From JAUIAI01 sp041396685 (GTDB taxonomy: Bacteria; Pseudomonadota; Gammaproteobacteria; Burkholderiales; Burkholderiaceae_E), in contig JAWKYD010000025.1 of assembly GCA_041396685.1 (NCBI GenBank), forward strand, positions 9,728-73,727: a DNA stretch of 64,000 nt, written 5' to 3'. The notes beneath the pieces were generated by a model. That model was not told where the DNA came from and did no database searches. It saw only the letters and a list, made by a program, of their open reading frames with translations. The translations under genes and the position numbers were made by a program. This document shows, piece after piece, positions 8,642 to 17,808 of this stretch (its first letter is position 1; every line of letters begins with the position of its first letter).

Positions 8642-10264
8642 GTGACCGGCCACGCCATGCGCGCCACCGACGCCCGGGACACCCAGGCTGCCGCTGACGC
8701 CACCGACGCCGGTGACGCCGGTGACGCTGGTGACGCCGGTGACGCCGGTGATGCTGGTGACGCCGGTGATGCTGGTGACGCCGGTGACGCCGGTGACGCA
8801 AGCAGCGTGAGCCGACGTTCGCTGGTCGGCAAGGTCGCGCTCGCCATCGTGCTCGCGATCGTGGCCCTGTTGGGCACCGGCACGCTGGTCGTGCCCCTGA
8901 ACGGCGACACGGCGTTGTTTCACATCGGCGCCGGCCGTCTGCTCGCGGGCGATGCCCTGTATCGCGACTGGTGGGATCTGAAGTCCCCGGGCGTCTATCT
9001 GCACCATGTGCTCGCGCGCGTACTGTTCGGCGGCGCCGAGTGGGCGATTCACGCCTGGGCGCTGGCCTGGGCGCTGCTCACCGCCGGAGTCCTCGGTGGG
9101 GCCCTGCGTGCTCGCCTGCACACGCCGGCAGTGGCAGCCGCCTGCGCACTGCTGGCGGTCGCCCCTTACTATCTGTCGGCGGGCGTCTGGCATCTGTCGC
9201 AGCCGGCATTGTTTGCCGGCCTGGCGCTGGCGCTGGCCTGTGTGGGCATGTTCGGCGAGCATCGCCTCGCACAGGCGCTGGCCGGGCTGTGCTTGGCCAT
9301 CGCCGCAACGACCAAGCTCAGCGCGATCGCGCCCGCGCTCGCACTGCTCGTGTTGGCGCCCCGTGGCGCGCGCATCGTCGTTGCGATGGCCGCATTCACG
9401 GCGCTGGCGCTGACCGCGTTGTGGCTGGGCTCGTCGGAGTCGCTCCTGCCGGCCTGGCACACGCTCACCCACTGGCGCGCTCAGGCCGACTCGCTGTTCC
9501 CGGGCGCCACCGAGACGCATCTGCCGGTGGCGTTCGCCTGGTACGTGGACCATCACCTCGGACTGCTGGGATTGGCCTTCGCGGGCACCGTCGCCTATCT
9601 ACGTTGGACCCGACGCCGGCTCGAGGTCACCGAGCGCGCACGCCACGATGCATTGCTGCGCGCTTGCCTGGCCTGGCTGATGCTGGGCCTGCTCGGCATC
9701 GTCAGCGAACGCTTCGCCGGTTGGCCGTTCGATTTTCTGCTGATCTCGCCGGCGCTCGGCATCCTCGCCGGCTTCGCACTGGATGCGCTGTCGCGGCAGC
9801 CACGGATCGCGGAGCACGGCGGCCGACACGCGTTGGTCATCGCGTCAACATGCCTGCTCGCGCTCCTGCCGGCGATACCGTCGTGGTGGCACGGGCTCGA
9901 TTCGCGCGCGCACATACCCGCGATTCGCGCCCACGCCGCGGCGCTGGACCGGCTACCTTCCGGCGCGATATATGTGTTCGGAAATCCGCAGGTCCTGCTG
10001 GCCAGCGGCCGACCGATGGCGGGCTCGGTCCACGGCTGGGCCTGGCATCTGCAGCCACCAGCGATGGCCGAACGGCTGCTCGAGGACTGGCGTCAGGAGC
10101 GTCCGGTCGCAATTCGCGTCGACGAGCACGACCGGCGGATGCTGCTGGACAGGCATCCCGCGTTGTGGTCGTGGATCGAAACCAACTACGCTGCGATCAC
10201 CGATGCACCGGCATGGTGGCTGGCGCGCGGGGCTCCACGCGCGGTGGTTCGAGGCGATCGCTGA
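8642..10264 (+). CDS. GT-C fold glycosyltransferase-like integral membrane protein
   Basis: A 540-aa protein with about ten hydrophobic segments. The first luminal loop is typical of ArnT/PMT-type transferases that use polyprenyl-phosphate sugars: NGDTALFHIGAGRLLAGD then YRDWWDLKSPG, with the Asp in the catalytic position. The GTG at 8642 directly follows the ligase stop, so it is probably the fifth gene of the operon. Residues 22-51 are ten DAG repeats from a 9-base tandem repeat; a later GTG at 8807 (VSRRSLVGK) would leave the repeat untranslated, and an ATG lies at 8657. It may glycosylate the same surface molecule the acyl system modifies; that role is inference. Confidence 0.65.
   Translation: MTGHAMRATDARDTQAAADATDAGDAGDAGDAGDAGDAGDAGDAGDAGDAGDASSVSRRSLVGKVALAIVLAIVALLGTGTLVVPLNGDTALFHIGAGRLLAGDALYRDWWDLKSPGVYLHHVLARVLFGGAEWAIHAWALAWALLTAGVLGGALRARLHTPAVAAACALLAVAPYYLSAGVWHLSQPALFAGLALALACVGMFGEHRLAQALAGLCLAIAATTKLSAIAPALALLVLAPRGARIVVAMAAFTALALTALWLGSSESLLPAWHTLTHWRAQADSLFPGATETHLPVAFAWYVDHHLGLLGLAFAGTVAYLRWTRRRLEVTERARHDALLRACLAWLMLGLLGIVSERFAGWPFDFLLISPALGILAGFALDALSRQPRIAEHGGRHALVIASTCLLALLPAIPSWWHGLDSRAHIPAIRAHAAALDRLPSGAIYVFGNPQVLLASGRPMAGSVHGWAWHLQPPAMAERLLEDWRQERPVAIRVDEHDRRMLLDRHPALWSWIETNYAAITDAPAWWLARGAPRAVVRGDR
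8705..8794 (+). repeat. Ten tandem copies of a 9-base unit (GACGCCGGT)
   Basis: Ten head-to-tail copies of GACGCCGGT, three of them with synonymous third-base changes (GACGCTGGT, GATGCTGGT). They read as (Asp-Ala-Gly)10 at the N-terminus of the glycosyltransferase gene. Changes are only at codon third positions, which suggests the frame is or was translated. Copy number could vary by slippage without shifting frame. Confidence 0.95.
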
Positions 10265-10309
10265 TTCGCCCTCGCGGAACCATGCATGTACACGGCTCGA
10301 AAGTTGCGC

Positions 10310-11092
10310 TCATGCAAGCACGCGCCAGTTGAGCCCATCGGCCTGGTCGGCCACCTCGATCTCGCGCTCGCCACAGCCGAGCACGCATGCCAGTGCCGCG
10401 CGGGCGAGTTCGGGCCGATTGTTGTGCGCCGACAGATGCGCCGCCACCAGACGCTTGAGACGGCGCGGTTCCAGTCGGGCGAGCAAATCGGCCGCCGCGG
10501 CGTTGGCCAGGTGCCCGAACGGCCCGCCGATACGCCGCTTGAGCATGGGCGGATAGCGCGGATTGGCGGCCAGCAAGCCCGGGTCGTGATTGCACTCCAG
10601 CACGAGCGCGTCGAGTGACGCGAACGCACGCTCCACGTATGGCGATCCATGGCCGAGATCGGTCAGCACACCCAGTCGGTTGCGGCCGTCGTCGACCACG
10701 TATTGCACCGGCTCACGTGCATCATGGGGCACCGGCACCGCATGGACCTGCATGCCGTCGACCTCGAAACGATCGTCGGCCGTGATCAACCGCAGCAACT
10801 CGCGGGCTTCGTCGGGGACCCTGGCGGCGTGCAAGGTCCCGTGCGAAAGGTAGACGGGTAGTCGGTGCGCGAGGGCCAGTTTGAACACCCCGGCGATATG
10901 GTCGGCATGTTCGTGCGTGACCAGGATCGCAGCCAGGTCGTTGGCATCGACACCCAGGCCGCTCAGGCGCTCGCGTGCGCGTCTCGGACCGAATCCGCAA
11001 TCGATGAGCAGCACACGCTCGCGATGACCGTCACGCGCGGCAACCAGCAATCCGTTACCCTCGCTGCCACTGCCCAGGCTGGCAAAACGCAT
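10310..11092 (-). CDS. Metallo-beta-lactamase-fold hydrolase (YycJ/WalJ type)
   Basis: A 260-aa hydrolase starting at MRFASLGSGSEGN. Metal ligands are present in THEHADH, then a conserved VPVPHDA, LTDLGHG and CNHD, and a late SAHNN block. This layout is that of the YycJ/WalJ and PhnP-like single-domain enzymes, which act on nucleic acid or phosphodiester substrates. It lies upstream of nothing obvious on its strand and downstream of bamC (126 bases), in the same order as dapA-bamC-hydrolase in related genomes. It is convergent with the glycosyltransferase gene. Precise substrate unknown. Confidence 0.82.
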   Translation of the reverse strand: MRFASLGSGSEGNGLLVAARDGHRERVLLIDCGFGPRRARERLSGLGVDANDLAAILVTHEHADHIAGVFKLALAHRLPVYLSHGTLHAARVPDEARELLRLITADDRFEVDGMQVHAVPVPHDAREPVQYVVDDGRNRLGVLTDLGHGSPYVERAFASLDALVLECNHDPGLLAANPRYPPMLKRRIGGPFGHLANAAAADLLARLEPRRLKRLVAAHLSAHNNRPELARAALACVLGCGEREIEVADQADGLNWRVLA

Positions 11093-11218
11093 AGCATCCG
11101 TTCCATGCCGGCGTGTCGCAGTGGCCGGCCGCAAGCCTCCGGTGCGCGCCGCAGGGGCACGCGCCGCGATGGCCCGGCGTCACGCCCGCGCGAAACAGCG
11201 CCCGCGCGCGCGTGACGC

Positions 11219-12370
11219 TCAGTTTTCGAGTTGTTCCTGCAGTACCCGCAGCATTCGCTCGGCGGTTTCGGCAAGAGAGTCGGGAACCGGCTTGCCATCG
11301 GCCAGTTGCACGCTCACCTTGGATTGCTCGCCGGCATCGGCAACCAGGATCCGGTAGCGCTCGGCGGGATCGAGATCGGGCGCACCGCCGAACACTCGCG
11401 AGAAGAACCCCGGCCGCCTGTCCTTCAGCGTCGGGTCGATGTAGCGGACGAAATAAAGCCCCTCGGTGCGGTTGCGGTCCTCCACCGTGAAGCCGCCGCG
11501 ATCGAGCGCGAGACCGACCCGTCGCCAGGCGCGATCGAAGCCCTCGTTGACCTGCAGTTGGGCGCCGGAGCCCTGCCCGATCAGCTTGGCCATCGGGGCG
11601 AGTTCGGGTTGGCGTGCATTCTCCGCAGCAGCCCGCGAGCTCTGTTCGTCGGCGCCGAAGCGCAACATCAGGCGGCGCAGGAATTCGAGCTCGAGGCCGG
11701 GGTCCGTCGGCCGCGGCTGCCAGCGCGTCTGTTCGTTGCGTTGATCGGTGTAGACCTCTTCCATCCCCCGATGGGCGATGACGATGTCGGTCGCACCGTC
11801 GCGGCGGTCGAGGCGCGTCAGGAAGCGATCCCGCTCACCCGTGGAATAGAGCGAGTCGAGAACCTTGCCGAGGGTATTGCGAAGGAAGTCGGACGGTATC
11901 TTGGCGCGGTTCTCGGCCCAGTCGGTCTCGATCACACCGGTCTCGGGCGACTCGGTCGCGATCAGGAAGCCGTTGTCCAGCCAGAAGTCGCGCACCACCG
12001 GCCAGACCTGCTCGGCCGGCGCCTGCACGCGCAGCCAACGCTCGCGCCCCTCGTGCATGATCTGCGCGCCAGTGACGCTTGGCAGCACCCGGCTGTTGGC
12101 GCTGGCATCAGCGCCCGTGGCCGCACGTGCACGGCGATAGTCGGAAAGATTGGTGTCCGCCGCACTTCGGGTGAGATCGTCGCGTGATGAACGGGCCGGA
12201 TTGACCAGGTCGGGGGGTACGTCGAGTGGCTCGCGCACGCCGGCCGACTTGTAGTCGATGCCGTCGTCGGGCGACGAACTGATCGAGCAGGCCGCGCCCA
12301 GCACCAGCAAGGGCACGAACACGGCCGCACGCAGCCGACGGGAGAACGGCGACAGACTGGCTTCAGCCAT
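11219..12370 (-). CDS. bamC: Outer membrane assembly lipoprotein BamC
   Basis: A 383-aa lipoprotein, BamC/NlpB of the beta-barrel assembly machine that inserts outer-membrane proteins. From the ATG at 12370 the signal peptide runs to VLVLGAACSISSS, with the acylated Cys near residue 29. The start of the mature chain, DGIDYKSAGVREPLDVPPDL, is the conserved BamC segment that contacts BamD. Two helix-grip domains follow: one around ERWLRVQAPAEQVWPVVRDF and one around DRAWRRVGLALDRGGF. It sits 47 bases downstream of dapA on the same strand, an arrangement common in proteobacteria. The lipobox is slightly non-canonical (GAAC). Confidence 0.93.
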   Translation of the reverse strand: MAEASLSPFSRRLRAAVFVPLLVLGAACSISSSPDDGIDYKSAGVREPLDVPPDLVNPARSSRDDLTRSAADTNLSDYRRARAATGADASANSRVLPSVTGAQIMHEGRERWLRVQAPAEQVWPVVRDFWLDNGFLIATESPETGVIETDWAENRAKIPSDFLRNTLGKVLDSLYSTGERDRFLTRLDRRDGATDIVIAHRGMEEVYTDQRNEQTRWQPRPTDPGLELEFLRRLMLRFGADEQSSRAAAENARQPELAPMAKLIGQGSGAQLQVNEGFDRAWRRVGLALDRGGFTVEDRNRTEGLYFVRYIDPTLKDRRPGFFSRVFGGAPDLDPAERYRILVADAGEQSKVSVQLADGKPVPDSLAETAERMLRVLQEQLEN

Positions 12371-12417
12371 GCTGCGGCAGCCGACGCTGCGGCACGATTT
12401 GAGAAGACTGCGCACGA

Positions 12418-13299
12418 TCAGGCGTCGATGAGGCCGGCGGCCTTGAGCGCCGCGAGCACGGGTTCTTGCAGGTGGGTGGCCAGCGGGGTCATCGGTAGGC
12501 GGATGCCGCCAGGCATGCGACCCATCTGCGCCAACGCCCACTTGACCGGGATCGGATTGGCCTCGACGAACAGTTTCATGTGCAGCGGCAGCAGCGTATT
12601 GTTGATCTGGCGCGCCCGCGCCAGGTCGCCGGCCAGCGCCGCCTTGCACATCTGCGCCATCGGGCCGGGCGCGACGTTTGCCGTCACCGAGATCAGGCCG
12701 TGGCCCCCGAGTGCCATCAGCGCCAGGGCGGAGTCGTCGTTGCCGCTGTAGACCGCGAAGCCCTCGGGCAGACGCGCGAGGAGGTCGGCCGCGCGCGGCA
12801 TGTCGCCGGTCGCGTCTTTCAGGCCGACGACATTCGGAATCTCCGCCAGACGCAAGGTGGTGTCGTTGGCCAGATCGGCCACCGTGCGGCCGGGAACGTT
12901 GTAGAGAATGACCGGCAGATCGACCGCTTCGGCCACCGCCCGGAAATGGCGGTACAGACCATCCTGGGACGGGCGGTTGTAGTAAGGCACCACCTGCAGG
13001 GTGGCATCGGCACCGATGCGCTTGGCCTCTCGGGTGAGTTCGATGGCCTCGGCCGTCGCATTGCCGCCGGTTCCGGCGACCACGGGGATCCGGCCCGCGA
13101 CCTGTTCGACGGCCACCCGGATCAGCTCGATGTGCTCCTCCGGGGTGACGGTGGGTGATTCACCGGTCGTGCCGACCGCGACGATCGCGTTGGTTCCCTC
13201 GGCGACATGCCAATCGATCAATGCACGATAACTGTCGAAATCGAGCGATCCGTCCTCGTGCATAGGCGACACGATCGCAACCAAGCATCCCGTAATCAT
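12418..13299 (-). CDS. dapA: 4-hydroxy-tetrahydrodipicolinate synthase
   Basis: DapA, 293 aa from MITGCLVAIVSP. It condenses pyruvate with aspartate semialdehyde in the lysine and diaminopimelate pathway, in the cytoplasm. The catalytic features are all visible: VGTTGESPT (threonine dyad), VVPYYNRPSQ (tyrosine), the Schiff-base lysine in VGLKDATGD, and SGNDD. Length matches the family. An earlier in-frame codon exists upstream (MSRYCRET at 13323), but family alignment starts at MITG. bamC follows on the same strand. Confidence 0.96.
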   Translation of the reverse strand: MITGCLVAIVSPMHEDGSLDFDSYRALIDWHVAEGTNAIVAVGTTGESPTVTPEEHIELIRVAVEQVAGRIPVVAGTGGNATAEAIELTREAKRIGADATLQVVPYYNRPSQDGLYRHFRAVAEAVDLPVILYNVPGRTVADLANDTTLRLAEIPNVVGLKDATGDMPRAADLLARLPEGFAVYSGNDDSALALMALGGHGLISVTANVAPGPMAQMCKAALAGDLARARQINNTLLPLHMKLFVEANPIPVKWALAQMGRMPGGIRLPMTPLATHLQEPVLAALKAAGLIDA

Positions 13300-13445
13300 G
13301 GTTTCCCGGCAGTAGCGAGACAAACTCCGATTCTAGCCCGGACTAACGATGGGCGCGCTCACGCCCCTACCGGCCCGGGCAGGCTGTCGCAGGCCCTCAC
13401 CGGGCCATCGAACGCGCCAACGGCCGACTCGTCGGCGCCGGCGCG

Positions 13446-14003
13446 CTATCCGATCGAACCCGGCCAGCGCATGCCAGCCACGGGACGGACCGCGCATATC
13501 CGCTGGATCACGGCCTCGTCGGGGGATCGACGCAGTCCGTGCTCGTAGGCGAGCACCATCAGGCCGGCAGAGCGACAGCGATCGAGCAGCTCTCCGGCAC
13601 ACAGCAGGAAATCCGGATTGCGTGGCCGGCCGAATCGTTCGTTGCCGATCGCGAACGTCGAATAGACGAGCCGGCCACCGGGCGCGAGCGCTCCGGCGAG
13701 GAGCGCAAAGCGCGCGCGGGCCAGGTAGTTGACGACCACGATCGCGTCGAACTGCCTGCCCGTCAGCGGCCAGACACCACGTTCGAGATCGGCGTGAATC
13801 GTTTCCACGGGTGGCGCGATGCCGGCCAGGGCCTCGGCGTCGCGATCGATCGCCGTCGCAGACAGGCCGAGCCCGGCTGCCGCCACGGCGTGACGGCCGC
13901 GACCGGCCGCGAAGTCGAGCATGCGGCTACCGGCAGGCAGGTCGGACAACCAGCGCACGACCCAGGGGTCGGGAGCGGGCGAAGCGTGTTGCGTGGGTGT
14001 CAT
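13446..14003 (-). CDS. Class I SAM-dependent methyltransferase
   Basis: A 185-aa Rossmann-fold methyltransferase with motif I MLDFAAGRGRHAVA, an acidic motif II end IDRD, the motif-IV-like FDAIVVVNYLAR, and APGGRLVY. It is small and single-domain, of the methyltransferase/tellurite-resistance-like group with no assigned substrate. The start MTPTQHAS at 14003 lies 39 bases from the divergent start of the GGDEF/EAL gene, so the two may share a short promoter region. Function beyond methyl transfer cannot be told. Confidence 0.75.
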   Translation of the reverse strand: MTPTQHASPAPDPWVVRWLSDLPAGSRMLDFAAGRGRHAVAAAGLGLSATAIDRDAEALAGIAPPVETIHADLERGVWPLTGRQFDAIVVVNYLARARFALLAGALAPGGRLVYSTFAIGNERFGRPRNPDFLLCAGELLDRCRSAGLMVLAYEHGLRRSPDEAVIQRICAVRPVAGMRWPGSIG

Positions 14004-14042
14004 CGGCGAGAAGGTCCGGCGCAAAACCTTGATAATGCGGGC

Positions 14043-16862
14043 ATGGTAAACCTGCCCTTTCCCGCCGACCACGAGCAGCGTCGGCGTCTGTTGATCGGGG
14101 CCGGTCTGATCGCGGCCCTGGCGCTCGGCGCCCTGCTCTGGTCGCTACCGGGCCAGGCCGAGATCGGCGGCCACGCTTTCTGGCTGCCCTGGGTTCTGGT
14201 CCTTGCGCTCGGCCTTGGCCTGCTGGCGTTGTGGCTGCGCCAGCGCGAGTCCGGCGTTCGCCAGCGTCGTCTGGTGACCCGCATCGGACACCACGATAGC
14301 GCCGAGGCGATGGCCGGGCTGGGGCTCTGGTCGCTCGATCCCTACGACGGGCGCATGAACTACAGCCGGGGCGCGCGCCGCGTGCTGGGTCTGAGCACCA
14401 ACGGTCGCGGGCCCGACCTCGAGAGCTTTCTGTCCAGCCTGCACGCCGACGACCGCCAGCCCTGGGCGGAGCGCCATCAGGCGATCATGGAGACCCCCGG
14501 CGAGACCCGGCTCGAGTTCCGCATGCGCCAGACCGACGGTTCGGAGCGCTGGATCCGCAGCATCGCGCGCACCGTACACGATGCCAGCGGCGTCGAAGTG
14601 CTCGGCATCCAGGGAACCGTGCAGGACATCACCGGCATGCGGGCGATGCAACGCGAGCTGGCCGCCAGCGAGGCGAAATTCCGCGAACTCACCCGCATGG
14701 GTTCGGACTGGGTCTGGGAAACCGATGCCGATCACCGGCTGACCTACCTGTCCGAAAGCGCCGACAGCAAGCTCGGCAAGTGGGTCAAAAGAGCGATCGG
14801 CCGCACCCGCTGGGATTTCGCCCGGGACGACGCGCTGCCCAACGACTGGACCCGCCTGGAGGCCATACAGCGCGCGCACGAGAGCTTCGATCGTTTCGAG
14901 TGCAGCCGCCTCGACGACCAGCAGCGCATCGTGCATCTGGTCCTCAACGGCCACCCGGTGTTCGACGAGCAGGGCCGGTTCCGCGGTTACCGCGGCACGG
15001 GGCGCGACATCACGCGCGAGAAGCAGCAACGCATGCTGCTGGAGATCGACGGCGACATGGCCGCGATCATGCGCGAACAATCCGATCCGGCGCGCGTGCT
15101 CAGTGCGGTGATCATCACCGTGTGCGGCAAACTGTCCTGGCTGGGCGGCGTCCACCTGGCCGGCCAGGCGGGCGCTGCGGTGCCGCGCGAGCACTGGGGC
15201 ACACCCGCGTTCACGCAGGTGGTTGCATCGATCGACGCACCGCTGGCCATCGACGACGTGACGGTAGAGGCGCGCGCCTTTCGCGACGGCAAGGCGATTT
15301 GGCTGCCACGGGCCGAGCTCGAGAGCGAGTTCGCGCGCCGCTGGCACGTCCGCCAGATCAAGGCGCGGGCCGCGTTTTTGGCGCCGATCGTCGACGAGCA
15401 GAACCGGGTGATGAGCGTGCTGCTGTTCCTCGCACCGGTCGGCTTTCGCGGTGACGACTTCCTCGGCGAGGTCGCTGCCCTGCTCTCGCGCGCGCTGTCG
15501 CTCTACCTGCGCCGCAACCAGGCCGAGCAGCGCCTGCGCCATGCTTCGCAATACGATGCCCTGACGCGCCTGCCCAATCGCGCCTTCGTGGGTGAGCGAC
15601 TGGACGCGCTGCTGGCGTCGGAACGCCCGCTGGCGCTGCTCTACATCGACCTCGATCGCTACAAGCTGATCAACGACACACTCGGGCATGCCGCCGGCGA
15701 CAAAGCGCTGATCGAGGTCGCCCGACGACTGAACGGCGTGCTTCCGGACGGTTCCTTCGCCGGCCGCATGGGCGGTGACGAATTCGTGGTGGTGGTACCG
15801 GGCGAGGTCAGCCGGGAGTCGATCGAACCGCTCGCCCGCCAGCTGCTGCATGACATCGAGCAACCGCTCGTGCTTGCCGATCGGGCGTATTTCATCTCGG
15901 CCTCGATCGGTGTCGCGATGGCGCCGGCCGATGCCCGCGAGGCATCGCTGCTGATGCAGGCCGCCGACGCCGCGATGTATCGCGTCAAATCCGAGAGCCG
16001 CAACGACGTGCGTTTCTTCTCGGGCGATCTGCGTCAGTCCGAGCGGGCGCGTCAGCTGAGGCTCGCCGGCGAACTACCACTGGCCCTGCAGCGCGGCGAA
16101 CTCGATCTGTTCTATCAGCCGGTGATGGACATCGGCCAGCGGCGCGTGCACAGCATCGAGGGTCTGCTGCGTTGGCGGCACCCCGAGCACGGACTGCTGT
16201 TGCCCGACAGCTTCCTGCCGATGGCCGAAGAAAGCAATCTGATCCGCGAGATCGGCCTCTGGACCCTGCGCCGCGCGATCGACGACCGCATCGCGCTCGG
16301 CCTCGACCGCTTCGAACAAATGGCCGTGAGCGTCAACATCTCGGTTCGCCAGCTGGCCGAGGAAGGCTTTCTCGACATGCTGCTGGGCGTGGTGCGCGAA
16401 CGCGGTCTGCCACCGAACCTGCTCAAGCTCGAACTGACCGAGAGTTCGTTCATCGAGAATCCGCAGCGAACGATCATGCATATCTCCGACCTTCGTCGGG
16501 CCGGCGTGCGCTGCATGATCGACAACTTCGGCACCGGCTACGCCTCGCTCGCCTACATCAAGAATCTGCCGATCGACGGCCTCAAGATCGATCGCGCGTT
16601 CGTCCGCGAGCTGCCCGACGACCGCGGCAATGCCGCCATCGTGCAAGCCGTCGCCACGCTGGCGGCACGCCTGGGTCTGGAGGCGATCGCCGAGGGCGTC
16701 GAGACCGCCACCGAGCTGCGCGGGCTGCGCGCGCTGCAATGCGACCTCGTGCAAGGCTCGCTGATCGCTGACCCGATGCCGTTCGGCGAACTCGGCGATT
16801 TCCTCGATTCGCTGCCCGGTCTGCGTCGCATGTACCTGGTCGACGGCGGCCGGGAAGCCTGA
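14043..16862 (+). CDS. Membrane PAS-GAF-GGDEF-EAL cyclic-di-GMP signalling protein
   Basis: A 939-aa protein starting at MVNLPFPADHE. Two membrane helices (about 18-38 and 47-65) are followed by two PAS domains (about 85-200 and 210-330), a GAF-like region (330-490), a GGDEF domain with intact RMGGDEF (about 578), and a C-terminal EAL domain. The EAL signature reads EGLLRW; VNIS, ELTES, GLKIDR and AEGVET are present. The DDFGTGY loop reads IDNFGTGY, so the second Asp, important for metal binding, is Asn. No RxxD inhibitory site is seen before GGDEF. Cyclase activity seems likely and phosphodiesterase activity less sure. It may be cotranscribed with the next gene. Confidence 0.92.
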   Translation: MVNLPFPADHEQRRRLLIGAGLIAALALGALLWSLPGQAEIGGHAFWLPWVLVLALGLGLLALWLRQRESGVRQRRLVTRIGHHDSAEAMAGLGLWSLDPYDGRMNYSRGARRVLGLSTNGRGPDLESFLSSLHADDRQPWAERHQAIMETPGETRLEFRMRQTDGSERWIRSIARTVHDASGVEVLGIQGTVQDITGMRAMQRELAASEAKFRELTRMGSDWVWETDADHRLTYLSESADSKLGKWVKRAIGRTRWDFARDDALPNDWTRLEAIQRAHESFDRFECSRLDDQQRIVHLVLNGHPVFDEQGRFRGYRGTGRDITREKQQRMLLEIDGDMAAIMREQSDPARVLSAVIITVCGKLSWLGGVHLAGQAGAAVPREHWGTPAFTQVVASIDAPLAIDDVTVEARAFRDGKAIWLPRAELESEFARRWHVRQIKARAAFLAPIVDEQNRVMSVLLFLAPVGFRGDDFLGEVAALLSRALSLYLRRNQAEQRLRHASQYDALTRLPNRAFVGERLDALLASERPLALLYIDLDRYKLINDTLGHAAGDKALIEVARRLNGVLPDGSFAGRMGGDEFVVVVPGEVSRESIEPLARQLLHDIEQPLVLADRAYFISASIGVAMAPADAREASLLMQAADAAMYRVKSESRNDVRFFSGDLRQSERARQLRLAGELPLALQRGELDLFYQPVMDIGQRRVHSIEGLLRWRHPEHGLLLPDSFLPMAEESNLIREIGLWTLRRAIDDRIALGLDRFEQMAVSVNISVRQLAEEGFLDMLLGVVRERGLPPNLLKLELTESSFIENPQRTIMHISDLRRAGVRCMIDNFGTGYASLAYIKNLPIDGLKIDRAFVRELPDDRGNAAIVQAVATLAARLGLEAIAEGVETATELRGLRALQCDLVQGSLIADPMPFGELGDFLDSLPGLRRMYLVDGGREA

Positions 16863-16875
16863 TGCGGCGACGAAT

Positions 16876-17739
16876 GTGAACGCGCGCCGCTTCCCCTCCC
16901 TACTGGCCAGCCATGACCTGATCGCCGCGCCAGGCGCCTACGATGCCCTGTCCGCGCGCATCATCGCGCAGGCGGGCTTCCCGCTCGTGTACATCACCGG
17001 GCTCGGCAACGAGGCCAGTGATCTCGGCGTTCCGGACCTGAGCCTGGCGACGGCGAGCGAGCTCGCGCGACGCGCCGGCAACGTCGTCCAGTGCGTCGAC
17101 CGCCCGGTGGTGTGCGACGCCGACACCGGCTTTGGCGGCGCCGTCAACGTGACCCGTACGGTGCGACTGTTCGAAGCCGCCGGCGTATCGGCCATTCATC
17201 TCGAGGACCAGACCTTCCCGAAGCGCTGCGGCGTGCTGGCGGGCAAGACGGTGGTTGCGGCAGAGACATTCTCGCGCACCCTCGAGACGGCGCTGGCGGC
17301 CCGTGGCGATGGCGACCTCGCCATCATCGCGCGCACCGATGCCAAGGGTGCCGAGGGTGTCGACGGCGTGATCGCGCGTCTGCAACGCTACGCGGCCTGC
17401 GGCGTCGATGCCTTGATGGTCGGCGATCTGTACACGCTGGACGAATACATCCGCATCGCCAGAGCCGTGCCCCTGCCTCTGATCGCCTGCGCATCCGACC
17501 CGGACCACACTGACCAGCAGCCCGACTTCAGTCTCGCTCAGTGGCGCTCGGCCGGCGTGCGCATGGTCATCTATTGGCACCTGCCCTTGTTCGCGGCCAT
17601 GCGCGCGGTGCGCGATGCGGTCGAAACGCTGGCCCGCGACGGCCATGTCGGCGCACTGCGCGATCGCATCCCGGGCTACGCGGATTACGGTCGGGTGGTC
17701 GATCTGGAGCGCTGGCTGAAACTGGGCGACGACGGCTGA
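16876..17739 (+). CDS. Isocitrate lyase/PEP mutase superfamily lyase
   Basis: A 287-aa TIM-barrel enzyme of the isocitrate lyase/phosphoenolpyruvate mutase superfamily. Visible motifs are APGAYDALSARI, the metal-binding VVCDADTGFGG, HLEDQTFPKRCG and IARTDA. The active-site loop PKRCG carries the lyase-type cysteine, which favours C-C lyase activity (methylisocitrate-like or 2,3-dimethylmalate-like) over phosphonate mutase activity. It starts at GTG 16876, 13 bases after the GGDEF/EAL stop. No prp or ICL partner genes are nearby, so the physiological substrate is open. Confidence 0.8.
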   Translation: MNARRFPSLLASHDLIAAPGAYDALSARIIAQAGFPLVYITGLGNEASDLGVPDLSLATASELARRAGNVVQCVDRPVVCDADTGFGGAVNVTRTVRLFEAAGVSAIHLEDQTFPKRCGVLAGKTVVAAETFSRTLETALAARGDGDLAIIARTDAKGAEGVDGVIARLQRYAACGVDALMVGDLYTLDEYIRIARAVPLPLIACASDPDHTDQQPDFSLAQWRSAGVRMVIYWHLPLFAAMRAVRDAVETLARDGHVGALRDRIPGYADYGRVVDLERWLKLGDDG

Positions 17740-17808
17740 TCAGGTCGCCACGCCGGCGGCTTCTCGCGCTATGCTTGCGCTTGTCCTTGTCCCGCGAAAC
17801 ACACGATC

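Noticed and set aside
8705..8794. Possible CRISPR array
   Set aside because: Units are 9 bases, directly adjacent with no spacers, and no cas genes are present.
8495..9556. Minus-strand frame with collagen-like VTGVTSI repeats
   Set aside because: The repeat is simply the complement of the GACGCCGGT array; the rest has no recognisable domain and lies opposite the glycosyltransferase.
14145..15863. Long minus-strand frame (572 codons)
   Set aside because: Opposite the PAS/GAF/GGDEF coding frame; composition is shadow-like and no motif is seen.
16860..17739. Phosphonate biosynthesis (PEP mutase) locus
   Set aside because: The loop carries the lyase-type Cys (PKRCG), and no phosphonopyruvate decarboxylase or other phosphonate genes are nearby.
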